The translations under genes and the position numbers were made by a program. A DNA stretch of 64,000 bases from an uncultured Clostridium sp. (GTDB lineage Bacteria > Bacillota > Clostridia > Clostridiales > Clostridiaceae): NCBI GenBank assembly GCA_903789665.1, contig CAIFEX010000015.1:1-64000 (forward strand), read 5' to 3'. The notes beneath the pieces were generated by a model. It searched no databases, was not told the origin of the DNA, and saw only the letters and a program-made list of their open reading frames with translations. Position 1 is the stretch's first letter; every line of letters starts with the position of its first letter. Below, one piece after another: positions 47,931 to 58,387 of this stretch.

Positions 47931-49346
47931 ATGAAAAAGGGGTTATTTTCAAAACTTATGATTGCGTTTATTGCAATTATCATGGTGAGTTTTGTAATGA
48001 CAGCAGCTTTTTTATCATATTGGTTTGAGGGATATTATTTTAAACAGAGAGAAAGTGAATTACTAAAAGAGTCCCAGTTTATAAAGTATAAGGCAATTCA
48101 GTATTTAAACGGTAATTTAACGGCAGATGAGATAAATGAAACTTTAACTTATATAGGGAATTATCTATCGGCAGATATATGGCTTGTAGATAATTATGGC
48201 TATGTATACTCCGTATCGAAAAGTGAACACAAAAATTTGATAGCTACTTCAAAACAAATAGTTACTAGTGATTTAAAAGAACTTAGACAAAATAAGACAG
48301 TAGATAAAACCGAAAAATATTCACAAATATTTGCAAATCCCGTGCATACTTTTGAAATACCAATTTTTTCAAATAATGTTTTTAAAGGTGCCATAATGAT
48401 GCATACATCTATAAATGAGTTGAAGGGACCTTTGAAATGGGTGTATAAGATCATATGGGTATCGGCAGTATTTGCAATTGTGATATGCTGTATTGTAATT
48501 TATTATTTATCTCAGAGAATAATAATAAAACCCCTTGAACGAATCAATTATGTAGCGGATAAAATTTCCAGAGGTGAAGTTGAAAAAAGAGTTGATATTA
48601 ATTCAAAAGATGAAATCGGAGAACTGGCAAAATCTTTTAACAGTATGGCAGATTCTCTGGAACAAGTGGAAAAAAATAGGAGAGAGTTTATATCCAATGT
48701 ATCACATGAGATAAGGTCTCCTATAACATCTATAAAGGGTTTTATTGGAGGAATGATCGATGGGGTTATTCCTCCGGAGAAGCAAAATTATTATCTATCT
48801 GTAACTTATTCTGAAATACAGAGACTTACTAGGCTCGTAAATGATCTCCTGGATTTGTCAGCTATTGATTCAGGACAGATAAAACTTAGAGTAGAAAAGG
48901 TGGACATAAATGAAGTCATAAGATTGTGTGTTATAAAATTTGAAACCAGAATAAATGAGAAAAAGTTGAAAGTGGATGTGCTTTTGGAAAACGATAAACT
49001 CTATGTGGCGGCAGACAAAGATAAAATAACTCAAGTAGTTACGAATTTAATTGATAATGCCGTTAAATATGTAAATGATGAGGGTAATATAAAGATTTTT
49101 ACCAAAATAAAGGGTGAAAAAGTGTTTGTATCCATATACAATAATGGCTCTAGCATATCAGAGTATGATATGAAACATATGTGGGATAGATTTTATAAAA
49201 GTGATAAATCCAGGACTTCAAAAATAAGCACGGGACTTGGACTCCCGATTGTAAGAAGTATTCTCACGCAGCTGGGTGAGGATATATGGGTTGAGAATAA
49301 AAAACCCAATGGAGTTATGTTTACCTTTACTTTAAAAAGAATTTAA
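47931..49346 (+). CDS. Sensor histidine kinase
   Basis: 471 residues. Membrane helices at about 9-30 and 171-193 enclose an outer sensor region of some 140 residues. HAMP (about 195-245), then phospho-acceptor His259 (NVSHEIRSP) and the ATPase boxes NLIDNAVKY and GLGLPIV. With its regulator and HtrA downstream it looks like a CssRS-like envelope-stress system. The signal is unknown. Confidence 0.9.
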   Translation: MKKGLFSKLMIAFIAIIMVSFVMTAAFLSYWFEGYYFKQRESELLKESQFIKYKAIQYLNGNLTADEINETLTYIGNYLSADIWLVDNYGYVYSVSKSEHKNLIATSKQIVTSDLKELRQNKTVDKTEKYSQIFANPVHTFEIPIFSNNVFKGAIMMHTSINELKGPLKWVYKIIWVSAVFAIVICCIVIYYLSQRIIIKPLERINYVADKISRGEVEKRVDINSKDEIGELAKSFNSMADSLEQVEKNRREFISNVSHEIRSPITSIKGFIGGMIDGVIPPEKQNYYLSVTYSEIQRLTRLVNDLLDLSAIDSGQIKLRVEKVDINEVIRLCVIKFETRINEKKLKVDVLLENDKLYVAADKDKITQVVTNLIDNAVKYVNDEGNIKIFTKIKGEKVFVSIYNNGSSISEYDMKHMWDRFYKSDKSRTSKISTGLGLPIVRSILTQLGEDIWVENKKPNGVMFTFTLKRI

Positions 49347-49430
49347 CAAATTATTTTATTTTGTTCATATTTGTGTAAAATTTTTTTATTATAATGACTC
49401 TAGATTTTTAGATATTATGAGGTGTATTTA

Positions 49431-50606
49431 ATGGATAATAACAGATATGATAATGTAAAAGATACTTCATGGAAAAAAGTAGAATCCGGTAAGGCAAAGA
49501 TAAAATTTATAAGTAGCAAGAGAAGATCAAATATGGTAAAGGCAGGAAAAGTATTTTGTTTTATCCTAATAGCTGCTGTTTCTGGAGGATTATCTGGAGC
49601 TTATATAAGCAGTAGAAGAGAAGTTACTAAAATTTATACACCTAATAATGATCAAATATTGGTTGAACCCAAAGAAAAGGCAAATAATGCAAGAACGGAA
49701 AATACATCGGAGAATTCCATAACCGAAGCGGCAGAAGCTGTTAGCCCTGCAGTAGTAGGTATAAGCAACAAGGCGGAAAATTATTTTGGACTGCAGGATT
49801 TAAACAGCGGTTCCGGGATCATAGTGGATTCAAATGGATATATAGTTACAAATTATCATGTAATACAGGGAGCAGATAAGGTTATGGTTAAATTGTCAAG
49901 CGGGAAAGTGCTTGATGCATCGGTAGCTGGTGTGGATGAAAGATCTGATTTAGCTGTGATAAAGGTGAATGCGAAGAATCTTCCGATAGCTAGGCTGGGA
50001 GATTCTTCTAAAATAAAAGTTGGAGATATTGCCATCGCCATAGGAAATTCACTGGGAGAAGAATTTCCCGGTTCGGTTACTGCGGGTATAATAAGTGCAT
50101 TAAATAGAAAGATAGAGTATAATGGAGTCGTGTACAAAGTTATTCAGACAGATGCTGCTATGAGTCCGGGGAATAGTGGAGGACCCCTTTGTGATATTCA
50201 GGGTGATGTTATAGGAATAAACAGTTTAAAGTTAAGTGCTGATTCCAATGTAGATGGAGTTGGCTTTGCTATAACTATAAATGAAGCTAAGAATATAATA
50301 AAATCACTCATAAAGAATGGTCAGATTTCAAGGCCAGAATTAGGTATAAGTGGAGAAAGTGTAATATCCCAGGATAATAAGATTCAGGGAATATATATTC
50401 AGCAGGTGGAAAAAAATAGCGGCGCTTCAGAGGCAGGTATAAAGCCTACGGATATATTGATAGAATTAGATGGAAGTAAGGTGAACAATATGTCGGATAT
50501 GGAAGATATATTGCAGCAGCATAGAGTGGGAGAAAAAGTCAAAGGCAAAATCTGGAGGAATGGGAGGATTATAGAAGCATATATAACCTTATCTCAAATT
50601 CGATAA
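49431..50606 (+). CDS. htrA: HtrA/DegP-type serine protease
   Basis: 391 residues. A charged cytoplasmic tail, a membrane anchor (about 38-58), a trypsin-like domain with His143, Asp173 and Ser249 (PGNSGGPL), and a C-terminal PDZ domain (about 300-390). It degrades misfolded exported proteins outside the membrane. GAGGTG decides ATG 49431 over the in-frame GTG at 49422. Confidence 0.92.
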   Translation: MDNNRYDNVKDTSWKKVESGKAKIKFISSKRRSNMVKAGKVFCFILIAAVSGGLSGAYISSRREVTKIYTPNNDQILVEPKEKANNARTENTSENSITEAAEAVSPAVVGISNKAENYFGLQDLNSGSGIIVDSNGYIVTNYHVIQGADKVMVKLSSGKVLDASVAGVDERSDLAVIKVNAKNLPIARLGDSSKIKVGDIAIAIGNSLGEEFPGSVTAGIISALNRKIEYNGVVYKVIQTDAAMSPGNSGGPLCDIQGDVIGINSLKLSADSNVDGVGFAITINEAKNIIKSLIKNGQISRPELGISGESVISQDNKIQGIYIQQVEKNSGASEAGIKPTDILIELDGSKVNNMSDMEDILQQHRVGEKVKGKIWRNGRIIEAYITLSQIR

Positions 50607-50640
50607 GATGGATTATTAATATTAAGATTGGAGTAAGCTG

Positions 50641-51204
50641 ATGTTTTTGATAGTTGGTTTGGGAAATGTAGGGATTAGGTATGAACATACACGGCATAAT
50701 ATAGGATTTGATTGTATAGAATTATTGAGTAAAAAATATGGGATTAGCTTGAATAAGGAAGGATTTAGGGGAACTTATGGAGAGGGTGTCATAGAAAACA
50801 ATGAGGTGTTATTGTTAAAACCGAGTACTTATATGAATTTAAGCGGCGAAAGTGTAGCGGAAGTTGTAAATTTTTATAAGATAGAAAGTAATAATATAAT
50901 AGTAATACACGATGATATAGATATCCCGATTGGAAGACTTAGAATAAGGATTCATGGAAGTGCTGGAGGTCATAACGGAGTAAAAAATATAATATTTAAT
51001 TTATCTACGGATGAATTTACAAGAATAAAAATAGGTATAGGCCGGCCGGAAGGAGAACTTATACCCTATGTTCTGGGTAAATTTTCCAAAAATGATAAAA
51101 TTCATATAAAAAAAGTTTTGGATATGGGCCGCGAGGCAGTAGAATGTATTTTGAGAAATGGTGCAGAAGAGGCCATGAATAGATTCAATGGGCTGGCTTT
51201 ATAA
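50641..51204 (+). CDS. pth: Peptidyl-tRNA hydrolase
   Basis: 187 residues. It releases tRNA from aborted peptidyl-tRNA. Seen: IVGLGNVG, catalytic His in [30 protein letters not shown] and [10 protein letters not shown]. It precedes mfd, as in Bacillus. Confidence 0.95.
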   Translation: MFLIVGLGNVGIRYEHTRHNIGFDCIELLSKKYGISLNKEGFRGTYGEGVIENNEVLLLKPSTYMNLSGESVAEVVNFYKIESNNIIVIHDDIDIPIGRLRIRIHGSAGGHNGVKNIIFNLSTDEFTRIKIGIGRPEGELIPYVLGKFSKNDKIHIKKVLDMGREAVECILRNGAEEAMNRFNGLAL

Positions 51205-51228
51205 TTGGCATAATAAAATAGCTTGGTA

Positions 51229-51270
51229 AAAAACCGTATAGTCTCTTTAGTATAAAGAGGTTAACGGTTA
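51229..51270 (+). other. Hairpin between pth and mfd
   Basis: AACCGTATAGTCTCTTT and AAAGAGGTTAACGGTT nearly pair (one bulge), loop AGTAT. No T run follows, so its role (processing, weak terminator or leader) is not clear. Confidence 0.35.
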
Positions 51271-51342
51271 TTGTGCGTTTGATTAAAAATGTTTGAAATT
51301 GAAACTTGAGTAGGTGAATAAATTTATAGGGTGGTTGTTAGA

Positions 51343-54300
51343 ATGAGATTAGAAGGGCTTATGAAACCCATTAGGGAAAGCGATAAGTTTAAAAATATTA
51401 TGAATGAAGTATTTAAAGGTAGGTTTCCGGTAGGAGTATATGGGCTTTCAGAATCTGCCAGGAGTTATTTGATATATGGAGTATTTGAAGCTTTGGATAG
51501 CCCGGTTTTAATTGTTACCCACAGTGATGTGGAAGCCAGAAAATTGTATGAAGATTTATCTTTTTATATTCCCCAGGTATATTACTTTCCGACTAAGGAG
51601 GTAGTATTTTATAATATTGAAGCCATATCTGGAGATTTGAGATGGGAAAGATTGAAGGTAATCAGACAGATATTAAAGCGGGGTAAAAAAATTATAATAG
51701 TTTGTGTAGAATCGTTGAGTTCAGTATATATTCCCCTGGAATTATATAAAAAATATATTTTTAAAATATCTGTAGGAGATACTTTGGATTTGGAGGGCAT
51801 TGCAGAAAAATTAATTCAATGCGGATATGAAAGAAGCGATATTGTAGATGGGAAAGGTCAATTTTCCATAAGGGGGGGAATAATGGATATTTATTCCCCT
51901 ATTTCAGAAGAAGCATATAGATTAGAACTATTTGGCGATGAAGTGGAGTCTATCAGAAACTTCAATCTGGAATCTCAAAGAAGTATTGAAAAAGTAAATA
52001 GTATAGAGATTTTTCCAGCTAGGGAAATTATACTGGATAAAAATAAAATTAAAGCAGGCGAAAAAAGTATAAAAGAGGACTTAAAAGTAGTAACAGAAAA
52101 ATTAGGGAAACTAAAGGAAAATGAAGCTGTTAAGAGGATAAAGGAAATAACCGGTAAAAATCTGGAAACTCTTGAGCAAAGCTGGAATTTTGAGACTATT
52201 GATACTTTTTTACCCTACTTTTATAGTAAGTTATCAACTTTTCTTGATTATGTAAAGGATTATTTTGTAATTCTGGACGATGTACAGAGATGTGAGGGAA
52301 AATTAGACAGTGTATATTTTGAATTCGAAGAGAATTACAAGAGCTTTTTACAGAGAGGAAATGTGCTTCTTAAACAAAATAGGATGCTCATTAGCAAATC
52401 TCAACTAGTGGAAGAATTAAAAGAAAGGAAAAGTATTATATTAGATCCCATTGCTAAATCTGTGAAGACATTCCTGCCCAGGTCGGTGATAGATTTTTCA
52501 CAGATAACCCTTAATGATTATCACGGTCAGATAGATCTTCTCATTGAAGATATAAGGGATAAAAAATCAAAGGGGTTTAAGATATTGATATTGTCTGGTA
52601 CTAGACCCAGAGGGAAAAGGTTAGTGGATACTTTGAGGGATAGAGATATAGATAGCAGTTATAGGGATGTGGTACGTGAAATTAAACCTGGAGAAATAAT
52701 TATAACTTTTGGAAGCCAATTGAAGGGGTTCGAGTATCCGCGACTCAAGCTGAGTGTAATTTCAAGTAAAGAAGTTTTTGGAGAGGCCAGAAGAAAAACT
52801 GCAAAAAAAATTCTCAAAAGAGGGGCAGGCAAAATTAAAAGCTTTACCGAGTTAAAACCGGGAGATTTTGTAGTTCATGTTAACCATGGTATTGGTGTCT
52901 ACAAAGGTATAAAACAGCTGGATTTTCAAGGACATAAAAAGGATTACTTGGAACTTGTATATGAATCCAATGATAAATTGTATGTGCCGGTGGAACAACT
53001 TGATATGGTACAGAAATATATAGGTTCCGAGGGGAAGACTCCTAAAATAAATAAACTGGGAAGTGCGGAATGGGCAAAGGCCAAAAAAAAGGCGAAGAAA
53101 TCCATAGAACAGATAGCAGAAGATCTGGTGAAATTATATGCCATTAGATCCACTTTGAAGGGATATAAATATTCAAAAGACACTGTATGGCAGAAGCAGT
53201 TTGAAGATGAATTCCCCTATGAAGAAACGCCAGATCAACTGTCGACCATTCAGGACATAAAGAGAGATATGGAGTCAGACAAGGTTATGGATAGGCTGCT
53301 CTGTGGAGATGTGGGATATGGCAAAACTGAAGTCGCTGTAAGGGCAGCCTTTAAGGCTGTGATGGATGGGAAGCAAGTTGCTTTTCTGGTTCCTACTACT
53401 ATATTGGCACAGCAGCACTATAATAATTTTGTTAAAAGATTTTCTGATTTTCCTGTAAAAATAGATATGATAAGTAGATTTAAAACTCGTGCCCAACAAA
53501 AAATTACCGTAAAAGCAGTGAAGGTGGGTGACGTGGATGTATTAATTGGTACCCATAGGATATTGCAAAAGGATATTCAGTTTAAAGATCTTGGACTTCT
53601 CATAATAGATGAGGAGCAAAGGTTTGGTGTAAGCCATAAAGAAAAAATTAAAAAAATTAGAAAAAATGTAGATGTATTAACTTTAAGTGCTACTCCTATA
53701 CCGCGAACTCTCCATATGTCTCTTGTCGGAGTTAGAGACATAAGTGTCATAGAAACCCCTCCAGAAGAGAGGTATCCTATACAGACTTATGTGGTAGAAT
53801 ATAACGATCAGCTGATTAGAGATGCTATATTGAGAGAAATAAACAGAAATGGGCAAATTTACTTTGTATATAATAGAGTTGAAAATATAAAGGAAATTGC
53901 TTCTTATATATCGAAACTGGTTCCGGAAGCTAAAATAGCAATAGCCCACGGCCAAATGCAGGAAAGAGAACTTGAAAATATAATAATGGATTTTATGGAC
54001 GGTAAATATGATGTTCTTGTGACTACTACTATTATAGAAACCGGCATGGATATACAAAATGTAAATACTATGATAATTTATGATGCAGATAAGATGGGAT
54101 TGTCACAACTTTATCAATTAAGGGGAAGAGTTGGAAGAACTAATAGAATAGCCTATTGTTATTTAACTTATAGAAAGGACAAAGTTCTTACGGAAGTTGC
54201 AGAAAAGAGGCTTAAAGCCATTAAAGAATTTACTGAATTGGGATCTGGATTTAAAATAGCTTTAAAAGATTTGGAAATAAGGGGCGCAGGTAACATGATG

Positions 54301-54864
54301 GGGTCATCACAGCATGGCCATATGGCTGCAATAGGGTATGACCTCTATTGCAGGATGCTTGAAGATACTGTAAAGCTTATAAAAGGTGAAATCCATAAGG
54401 AGCCGGTGGAAACTACTGTGGAATTAAAAGTGGATGCATATATACCTGACAACTACATAAAAAATGAAGTCCAAAAAATAGAAGTGTATAAAAAAATAGC
54501 AGCTATAAATTCCTATGAAGATGTTTTAGATGTGAAAGAAGAACTGGAAGACAGATTCTCCAGTATACCAACTTCACTGCAAAATCTCATGGATATTGCC
54601 TATATAAGAAGTATGGGAAAGGTGCTTGGGATAGAGGAAATAAAAGAGGCAAAGGGAGAAGTTGCTTTTACATTTGAAAGTAAAGACAGAGTGGATCAAA
54701 ATGTAATGAAAGGCCTCTTAAAAAAATATTCCAGGAAAATAGTATTGAAAATGAATAAAAAGCCTGGTTTTGGATATAGATTAAAAGATGTAAAAAGAGA
54801 AAACATTCTAAATGATATCAAAGAGATTGTTGAGTATATGTTGCAGATATATGAACACAAATAG
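51343..54864 (+). CDS. mfd: Transcription-repair coupling factor
   Basis: About 1173 residues. Order of domains: UvrB-like N-terminal part, RNA-polymerase-binding Tudor-like part (about 490-560: GDFVVHVNHGIGVYKG), helicase domains with Walker A GDVGYGKTE and DEEQ box IIDEEQRFGV, and the TRCF C-terminal domain. It frees stalled RNA polymerase and recruits UvrA. The AGGGTGG site decides ATG 51343 over GTG 51331. Confidence 0.96.
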   Translation: MRLEGLMKPIRESDKFKNIMNEVFKGRFPVGVYGLSESARSYLIYGVFEALDSPVLIVTHSDVEARKLYEDLSFYIPQVYYFPTKEVVFYNIEAISGDLRWERLKVIRQILKRGKKIIIVCVESLSSVYIPLELYKKYIFKISVGDTLDLEGIAEKLIQCGYERSDIVDGKGQFSIRGGIMDIYSPISEEAYRLELFGDEVESIRNFNLESQRSIEKVNSIEIFPAREIILDKNKIKAGEKSIKEDLKVVTEKLGKLKENEAVKRIKEITGKNLETLEQSWNFETIDTFLPYFYSKLSTFLDYVKDYFVILDDVQRCEGKLDSVYFEFEENYKSFLQRGNVLLKQNRMLISKSQLVEELKERKSIILDPIAKSVKTFLPRSVIDFSQITLNDYHGQIDLLIEDIRDKKSKGFKILILSGTRPRGKRLVDTLRDRDIDSSYRDVVREIKPGEIIITFGSQLKGFEYPRLKLSVISSKEVFGEARRKTAKKILKRGAGKIKSFTELKPGDFVVHVNHGIGVYKGIKQLDFQGHKKDYLELVYESNDKLYVPVEQLDMVQKYIGSEGKTPKINKLGSAEWAKAKKKAKKSIEQIAEDLVKLYAIRSTLKGYKYSKDTVWQKQFEDEFPYEETPDQLSTIQDIKRDMESDKVMDRLLCGDVGYGKTEVAVRAAFKAVMDGKQVAFLVPTTILAQQHYNNFVKRFSDFPVKIDMISRFKTRAQQKITVKAVKVGDVDVLIGTHRILQKDIQFKDLGLLIIDEEQRFGVSHKEKIKKIRKNVDVLTLSATPIPRTLHMSLVGVRDISVIETPPEERYPIQTYVVEYNDQLIRDAILREINRNGQIYFVYNRVENIKEIASYISKLVPEAKIAIAHGQMQERELENIIMDFMDGKYDVLVTTTIIETGMDIQNVNTMIIYDADKMGLSQLYQLRGRVGRTNRIAYCYLTYRKDKVLTEVAEKRLKAIKEFTELGSGFKIALKDLEIRGAGNMMGSSQHGHMAAIGYDLYCRMLEDTVKLIKGEIHKEPVETTVELKVDAYIPDNYIKNEVQKIEVYKKIAAINSYEDVLDVKEELEDRFSSIPTSLQNLMDIAYIRSMGKVLGIEEIKEAKGEVAFTFESKDRVDQNVMKGLLKKYSRKIVLKMNKKPGFGYRLKDVKRENILNDIKEIVEYMLQIYEHK

Positions 54865-54889
54865 CTTTAATAGCTTTGTAGTAAAAATG

Positions 54890-54927
54890 CTTTTATGTTA
54901 AAATAAATCTGTGTTTTAACATAAAAA
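54890..54927 (+). other. Hairpin between mfd and prsA
   Basis: TTTATGTTAAAA pairs with TTTTAACATAAA around a short loop, then A-rich sequence. It may end mfd transcripts weakly or lie in the prsA leader. Confidence 0.35.
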
Positions 54928-54945
54928 AAGAGTGGGGGAATGATT

Positions 54946-55971
54946 GTGAAAAATATAAAAAAGTTAGTAACCACTGCATGCATAATTGTATTTACATTTT
55001 CAATTGCTGGTTGTAATATGATAGAGAAAACACCAGAGGCAATAGCTAATAGTACTGTGGCGGTGGTCAATGGAGAAAAGATCACAAGAGGTGATTTAGA
55101 TAAAAATCCAAATACAATGCAGTTGATAAGTCAAGCCAAACAGCAGTACGGAGAAGATTATGCAAAGAATGATGAAGCTGTAAGTGTTATAAAAAATCAA
55201 AAGGGACAAATACTTGACAGTATGATTACAATGAAGGTAATTGAACAAAAAGCTAAAGAATTAAAGCTTCTACCAGATGAAAATAAACTTAAATCAGAGA
55301 TGAATAGCCAGATTGCCCAGATAAAAAAACAGCAATTTGGAAATAACACCGAACAGTTTGATGCAGCACTAAAAGCTCAGGGCTTTACTGAAAGTTCATT
55401 TAAAGATATGTATTTATCACAGCTCAAAGCACAGCAAATAGAACAAAAAGTAAGCGACAGCCTTACAAAGAATGTAAAAGTAACAGATAAACAAATAGAG
55501 GATTATTATAAGGCAAATCAGGATAAATTTACTGAACAGACTGATAAGATGCATTTGGCACATATACTTGTAAAAACTAAAGATGAAGCTGAAAAGGTGA
55601 AAGCAAGATTGGATAAAGGAGAAGATTTTGCGAAAGTTGCAAAAGAAGTTTCGGAAGATACAAATACTAAAAGTAAGGGAGGGGATTTGGGAACTATAAG
55701 TTATGATGATTCCCAGTATGATGCTCAATTTATGGCAGGAGCAAAGGCATTGAAAAAAGGAGCAATATCAGGCCCTGTAAAAAGTAGTTTTGGATATCAC
55801 ATAATAAAATGCATAGATAAACAGGAATATCCCGTTAAACCCCTTAGCAAAGTCAAAGATCAGATAAAGAAACAATTGGGGGATAATCAGAAAACCAAAT
55901 TGGTTTCTCAGAAAGTTCAAGAATGGAAGAAAGCTGCAAATATAACTAAAAAAGATAAGAATATCATGTAG
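54946..55971 (+). CDS. prsA: PrsA-like foldase lipoprotein (peptidyl-prolyl isomerase)
   Basis: 341 residues. Signal peptide ending in lipobox IAGC, then SurA-like helical chaperone parts and a parvulin domain (about 200-295: HLAHILVKTKDEA.. GGDLGTI.. ISGPVKSSFGYHII). It folds exported proteins on the outer face. GGGGGA decides GTG 54946 over ATG 54940. Confidence 0.92.
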   Translation: MKNIKKLVTTACIIVFTFSIAGCNMIEKTPEAIANSTVAVVNGEKITRGDLDKNPNTMQLISQAKQQYGEDYAKNDEAVSVIKNQKGQILDSMITMKVIEQKAKELKLLPDENKLKSEMNSQIAQIKKQQFGNNTEQFDAALKAQGFTESSFKDMYLSQLKAQQIEQKVSDSLTKNVKVTDKQIEDYYKANQDKFTEQTDKMHLAHILVKTKDEAEKVKARLDKGEDFAKVAKEVSEDTNTKSKGGDLGTISYDDSQYDAQFMAGAKALKKGAISGPVKSSFGYHIIKCIDKQEYPVKPLSKVKDQIKKQLGDNQKTKLVSQKVQEWKKAANITKKDKNIM

Positions 55972-55997
55972 TGATGTCTTTATGTACAGGTGTAATT

Positions 55998-56031
55998 GAG
56001 AGAATTATGATAATTGATACCATAATTCTCT
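55998..56031 (+). terminator. Terminator after prsA
   Basis: Stem GAGAGAATTATG / CATAATTCTCTTT with loop of about 11 bases and TTTAATTTTA following. Confidence 0.75.
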
Positions 56032-56058
56032 TTAATTTTATAATTTAAATAACAATTG

Positions 56059-56089
56059 TGTATAAAATTTCATATTTAGAAAAATAATA
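56059..56089 (+). promoter_or_regulatory. Possible sigma-G promoter of spoVT
   Basis: TGTATA (56059-56064), 18 bases, AATAATA (56083-56089), one mismatch from the sigma-G -10. Bacillus spoVT is sigma-G controlled. AT-rich sequence makes chance matches easy. Confidence 0.35.
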
Positions 56090-56134
56090 TTAATACAAGT
56101 TATATATTATTATTTTTGAGGAGGAATTCTAAAC

Positions 56135-56683
56135 ATGAAAGCAACAGGAATTGTCAGGCGTATAGACGACTTGGGAAGAGTTGTCATACCTAAAGAGATA
56201 AGAAGAACACTTAGAATAAGGGAGGGCGATCCTCTAGAAATATTTACGGATAGAGAGGGAGGTGTTATACTAAAAAAATATTCACCTATTGGTGAACTCA
56301 GTGATGTTTCTAAAGGATATACTGAATCACTGCAGCAGACCATAGGACATATAATTATGATATGTGATAAGGACAGTGTGGTATCTATAAGTGGAGCTTC
56401 CAAGAAAGAATATGTGGATAAAAAGATAAGTTCAGAACTTGAAAAGTCAATAGATGACAGGAAGACAGTTTTAGCTTCTGAGGGAAAAGGAATCATACCA
56501 ATATATGATGATGAGGATATTGAGGGGAAATATTCCGCTCAAGTGATATGTCCGATAATATCGGGTGGAGATGCCATTGGAGCTGTGGTAATAGCATCTA
56601 AAGAAGAGGCTAAATTTGGAAATGTAGAAGTCAAATTGGCTGAAACGGCATCTTCATTCCTTGGGAAGCAAATGGAACAGTAG
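56135..56683 (+). CDS. spoVT: Stage V sporulation protein T
   Basis: 182 residues. An N-terminal AbrB swapped-hairpin domain (MKATGIVRRIDDLGRVVIPKEIR) and a C-terminal GAF domain. SpoVT controls forespore genes and spore coat or germination. GAGGAGG precedes the ATG. Confidence 0.96.
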   Translation: MKATGIVRRIDDLGRVVIPKEIRRTLRIREGDPLEIFTDREGGVILKKYSPIGELSDVSKGYTESLQQTIGHIIMICDKDSVVSISGASKKEYVDKKISSELEKSIDDRKTVLASEGKGIIPIYDDEDIEGKYSAQVICPIISGGDAIGAVVIASKEEAKFGNVEVKLAETASSFLGKQMEQ

Positions 56684-56684
56684 G

Positions 56685-56708
56685 AAATGGCAGCAATTGC
56701 TGCCATTT
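56685..56708 (+). terminator. Terminator after spoVT
   Basis: A perfect 24-base palindrome with half-site AAATGGCAGCAA, followed by TTATTTATT. Confidence 0.85.
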
Positions 56709-56841
56709 TTATTTATTCATTAAATCATTATTGACTGTAATATAAAAAATATTCACTTCAAGTAATAATACTTTCAAATTTTAAATACTTATAAACATGG
56801 GAAAGAATTATTTGCAGCTATGGCAATTTGGAGGTATTTTT

Positions 56842-58374
56842 ATGAAAAAACAGTCACTTATAAAAGGAACAGTTATATTAGGATCCGCAGGTATAATATC
56901 TAAATTTTTAGGATTATTTTTTAGATGGCCGCTTCAGATGTTAGTAGGAGATGAGGGAGTAGGGTATTATCAAATGTCTTTTCCCCTTTATATGTTCTTT
57001 GTTGCAGCTGCGTCAGGTATACCTGTAGCAGTTTCCAAAATGGTATCGGAAAGAAATGCCATTGGGGATTATGAGGGTATTATCCAGGTACTGAGAAAGT
57101 CTCTGCTTTTGATGTTTATTTTGGGGACGGGTTTTACGGCTGTTCTTCTTATATTTTCAAATCCGATTATACATTTTTTAAAATGGGATAGAAAATCCTA
57201 TTATTCATTGGTCGCTATAGCCTTTGCACCTATGTTCATATCTATAATGAGCGCATTTAGAGGTTTTTTTCAGGGGCTTCAAAATATGAATTACACTGCT
57301 GTATCCCAAATTGTAGAACAGATAGGAAGGGTGATAGTTGGAGTAGGGCTTGCATATCTGCTATTACCTAAAGGTATAGAGTATTCTGCGGGAGGGGCAG
57401 CTCTGGGGGCAGCTGCAGGAGGATTATTTGGAGGTATATATTTAATAATAAAATATATACCTGTAAGAAGAGAAATAAATGTTAAGGTGAGAGATAACAG
57501 GGATATATTGAGCAAACTGCTGTATATAGCGATTCCAGTGTCCCTGGGAGCTGCTGTAAGCAGTATAATGAGTCTTATAGATTCGGCACTGGTACCTCAA
57601 AAATTGTTGGAGGCAGGTTTTACATATAAGGATGCAGCGATATTATATGGACAACTTACGGGAAAGGCATTTGTGTTGATAAATATACCTCTCACCATAT
57701 CAGCTGCATTATGTGCTTCCCTAATGCCTATAATTGCAGAATCGCATGTATTGAATAGAAGACTAGATGTTATTAACAAAGTGGATTTGTCTTTTAAGCT
57801 TTCTATGGTGATTGCCCTTCCTTCTATGCTTGGACTTTATACATTGGCTTATCCAATTTTGAATTTGATATTTCCAGGCCAGTCCGCCGGTTCCAGCATA
57901 CTTCAATATTCAGCACTGTCAGTACCTTTTATAATATTGGTACAGACATCTACCGCCATATTACAGGGGGTAGGCTATTACATTAGACCTGTATTCAACC
58001 TGTCTTTAGGCTGTATTGTCAAAGTGGTTCTGACTCTGTTTTTGGTAGCAATTCCATATGTAAATATTTATGGGGCTGTTTGTGGGAGTATAGCAGGCTA
58101 TTTTGTAACCTGTGTTTTAAATATAGTATTTCTTGTTAAGAAATTAAAAATAACTGTAAATTACTCTGAAATTGTGATTAAACCTGCTTTTGCCTCTATT
58201 TTTATGATAATAGCTGTTGTAATTATCTATATGTGTGTCTATAATTATACAGTAAGCAGTAGGATAGCTTGTTTTTTAGCTATAATTTCGGGATTTATAA
58301 TATATATTCCACTTGTAATTATATTTAAAATATTTAAATACAGTTATATAAAAAATAAGATATTCAAGAGATAA
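56842..58374 (+). CDS. spoVB: Stage V sporulation protein B (MATE-like lipid flippase)
   Basis: 510 residues with about 14 hydrophobic helices, of the Wzx/MVF flippase group. SpoVB acts in spore cortex formation, probably moving a lipid-linked precursor. GGAGG before ATG 56842 decides the start; the upstream ATG 56797 has no ribosome site. Confidence 0.9.
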   Translation: MKKQSLIKGTVILGSAGIISKFLGLFFRWPLQMLVGDEGVGYYQMSFPLYMFFVAAASGIPVAVSKMVSERNAIGDYEGIIQVLRKSLLLMFILGTGFTAVLLIFSNPIIHFLKWDRKSYYSLVAIAFAPMFISIMSAFRGFFQGLQNMNYTAVSQIVEQIGRVIVGVGLAYLLLPKGIEYSAGGAALGAAAGGLFGGIYLIIKYIPVRREINVKVRDNRDILSKLLYIAIPVSLGAAVSSIMSLIDSALVPQKLLEAGFTYKDAAILYGQLTGKAFVLINIPLTISAALCASLMPIIAESHVLNRRLDVINKVDLSFKLSMVIALPSMLGLYTLAYPILNLIFPGQSAGSSILQYSALSVPFIILVQTSTAILQGVGYYIRPVFNLSLGCIVKVVLTLFLVAIPYVNIYGAVCGSIAGYFVTCVLNIVFLVKKLKITVNYSEIVIKPAFASIFMIIAVVIIYMCVYNYTVSSRIACFLAIISGFIIYIPLVIIFKIFKYSYIKNKIFKR

Positions 58375-58387
58375 GGAGGGCTTACAA

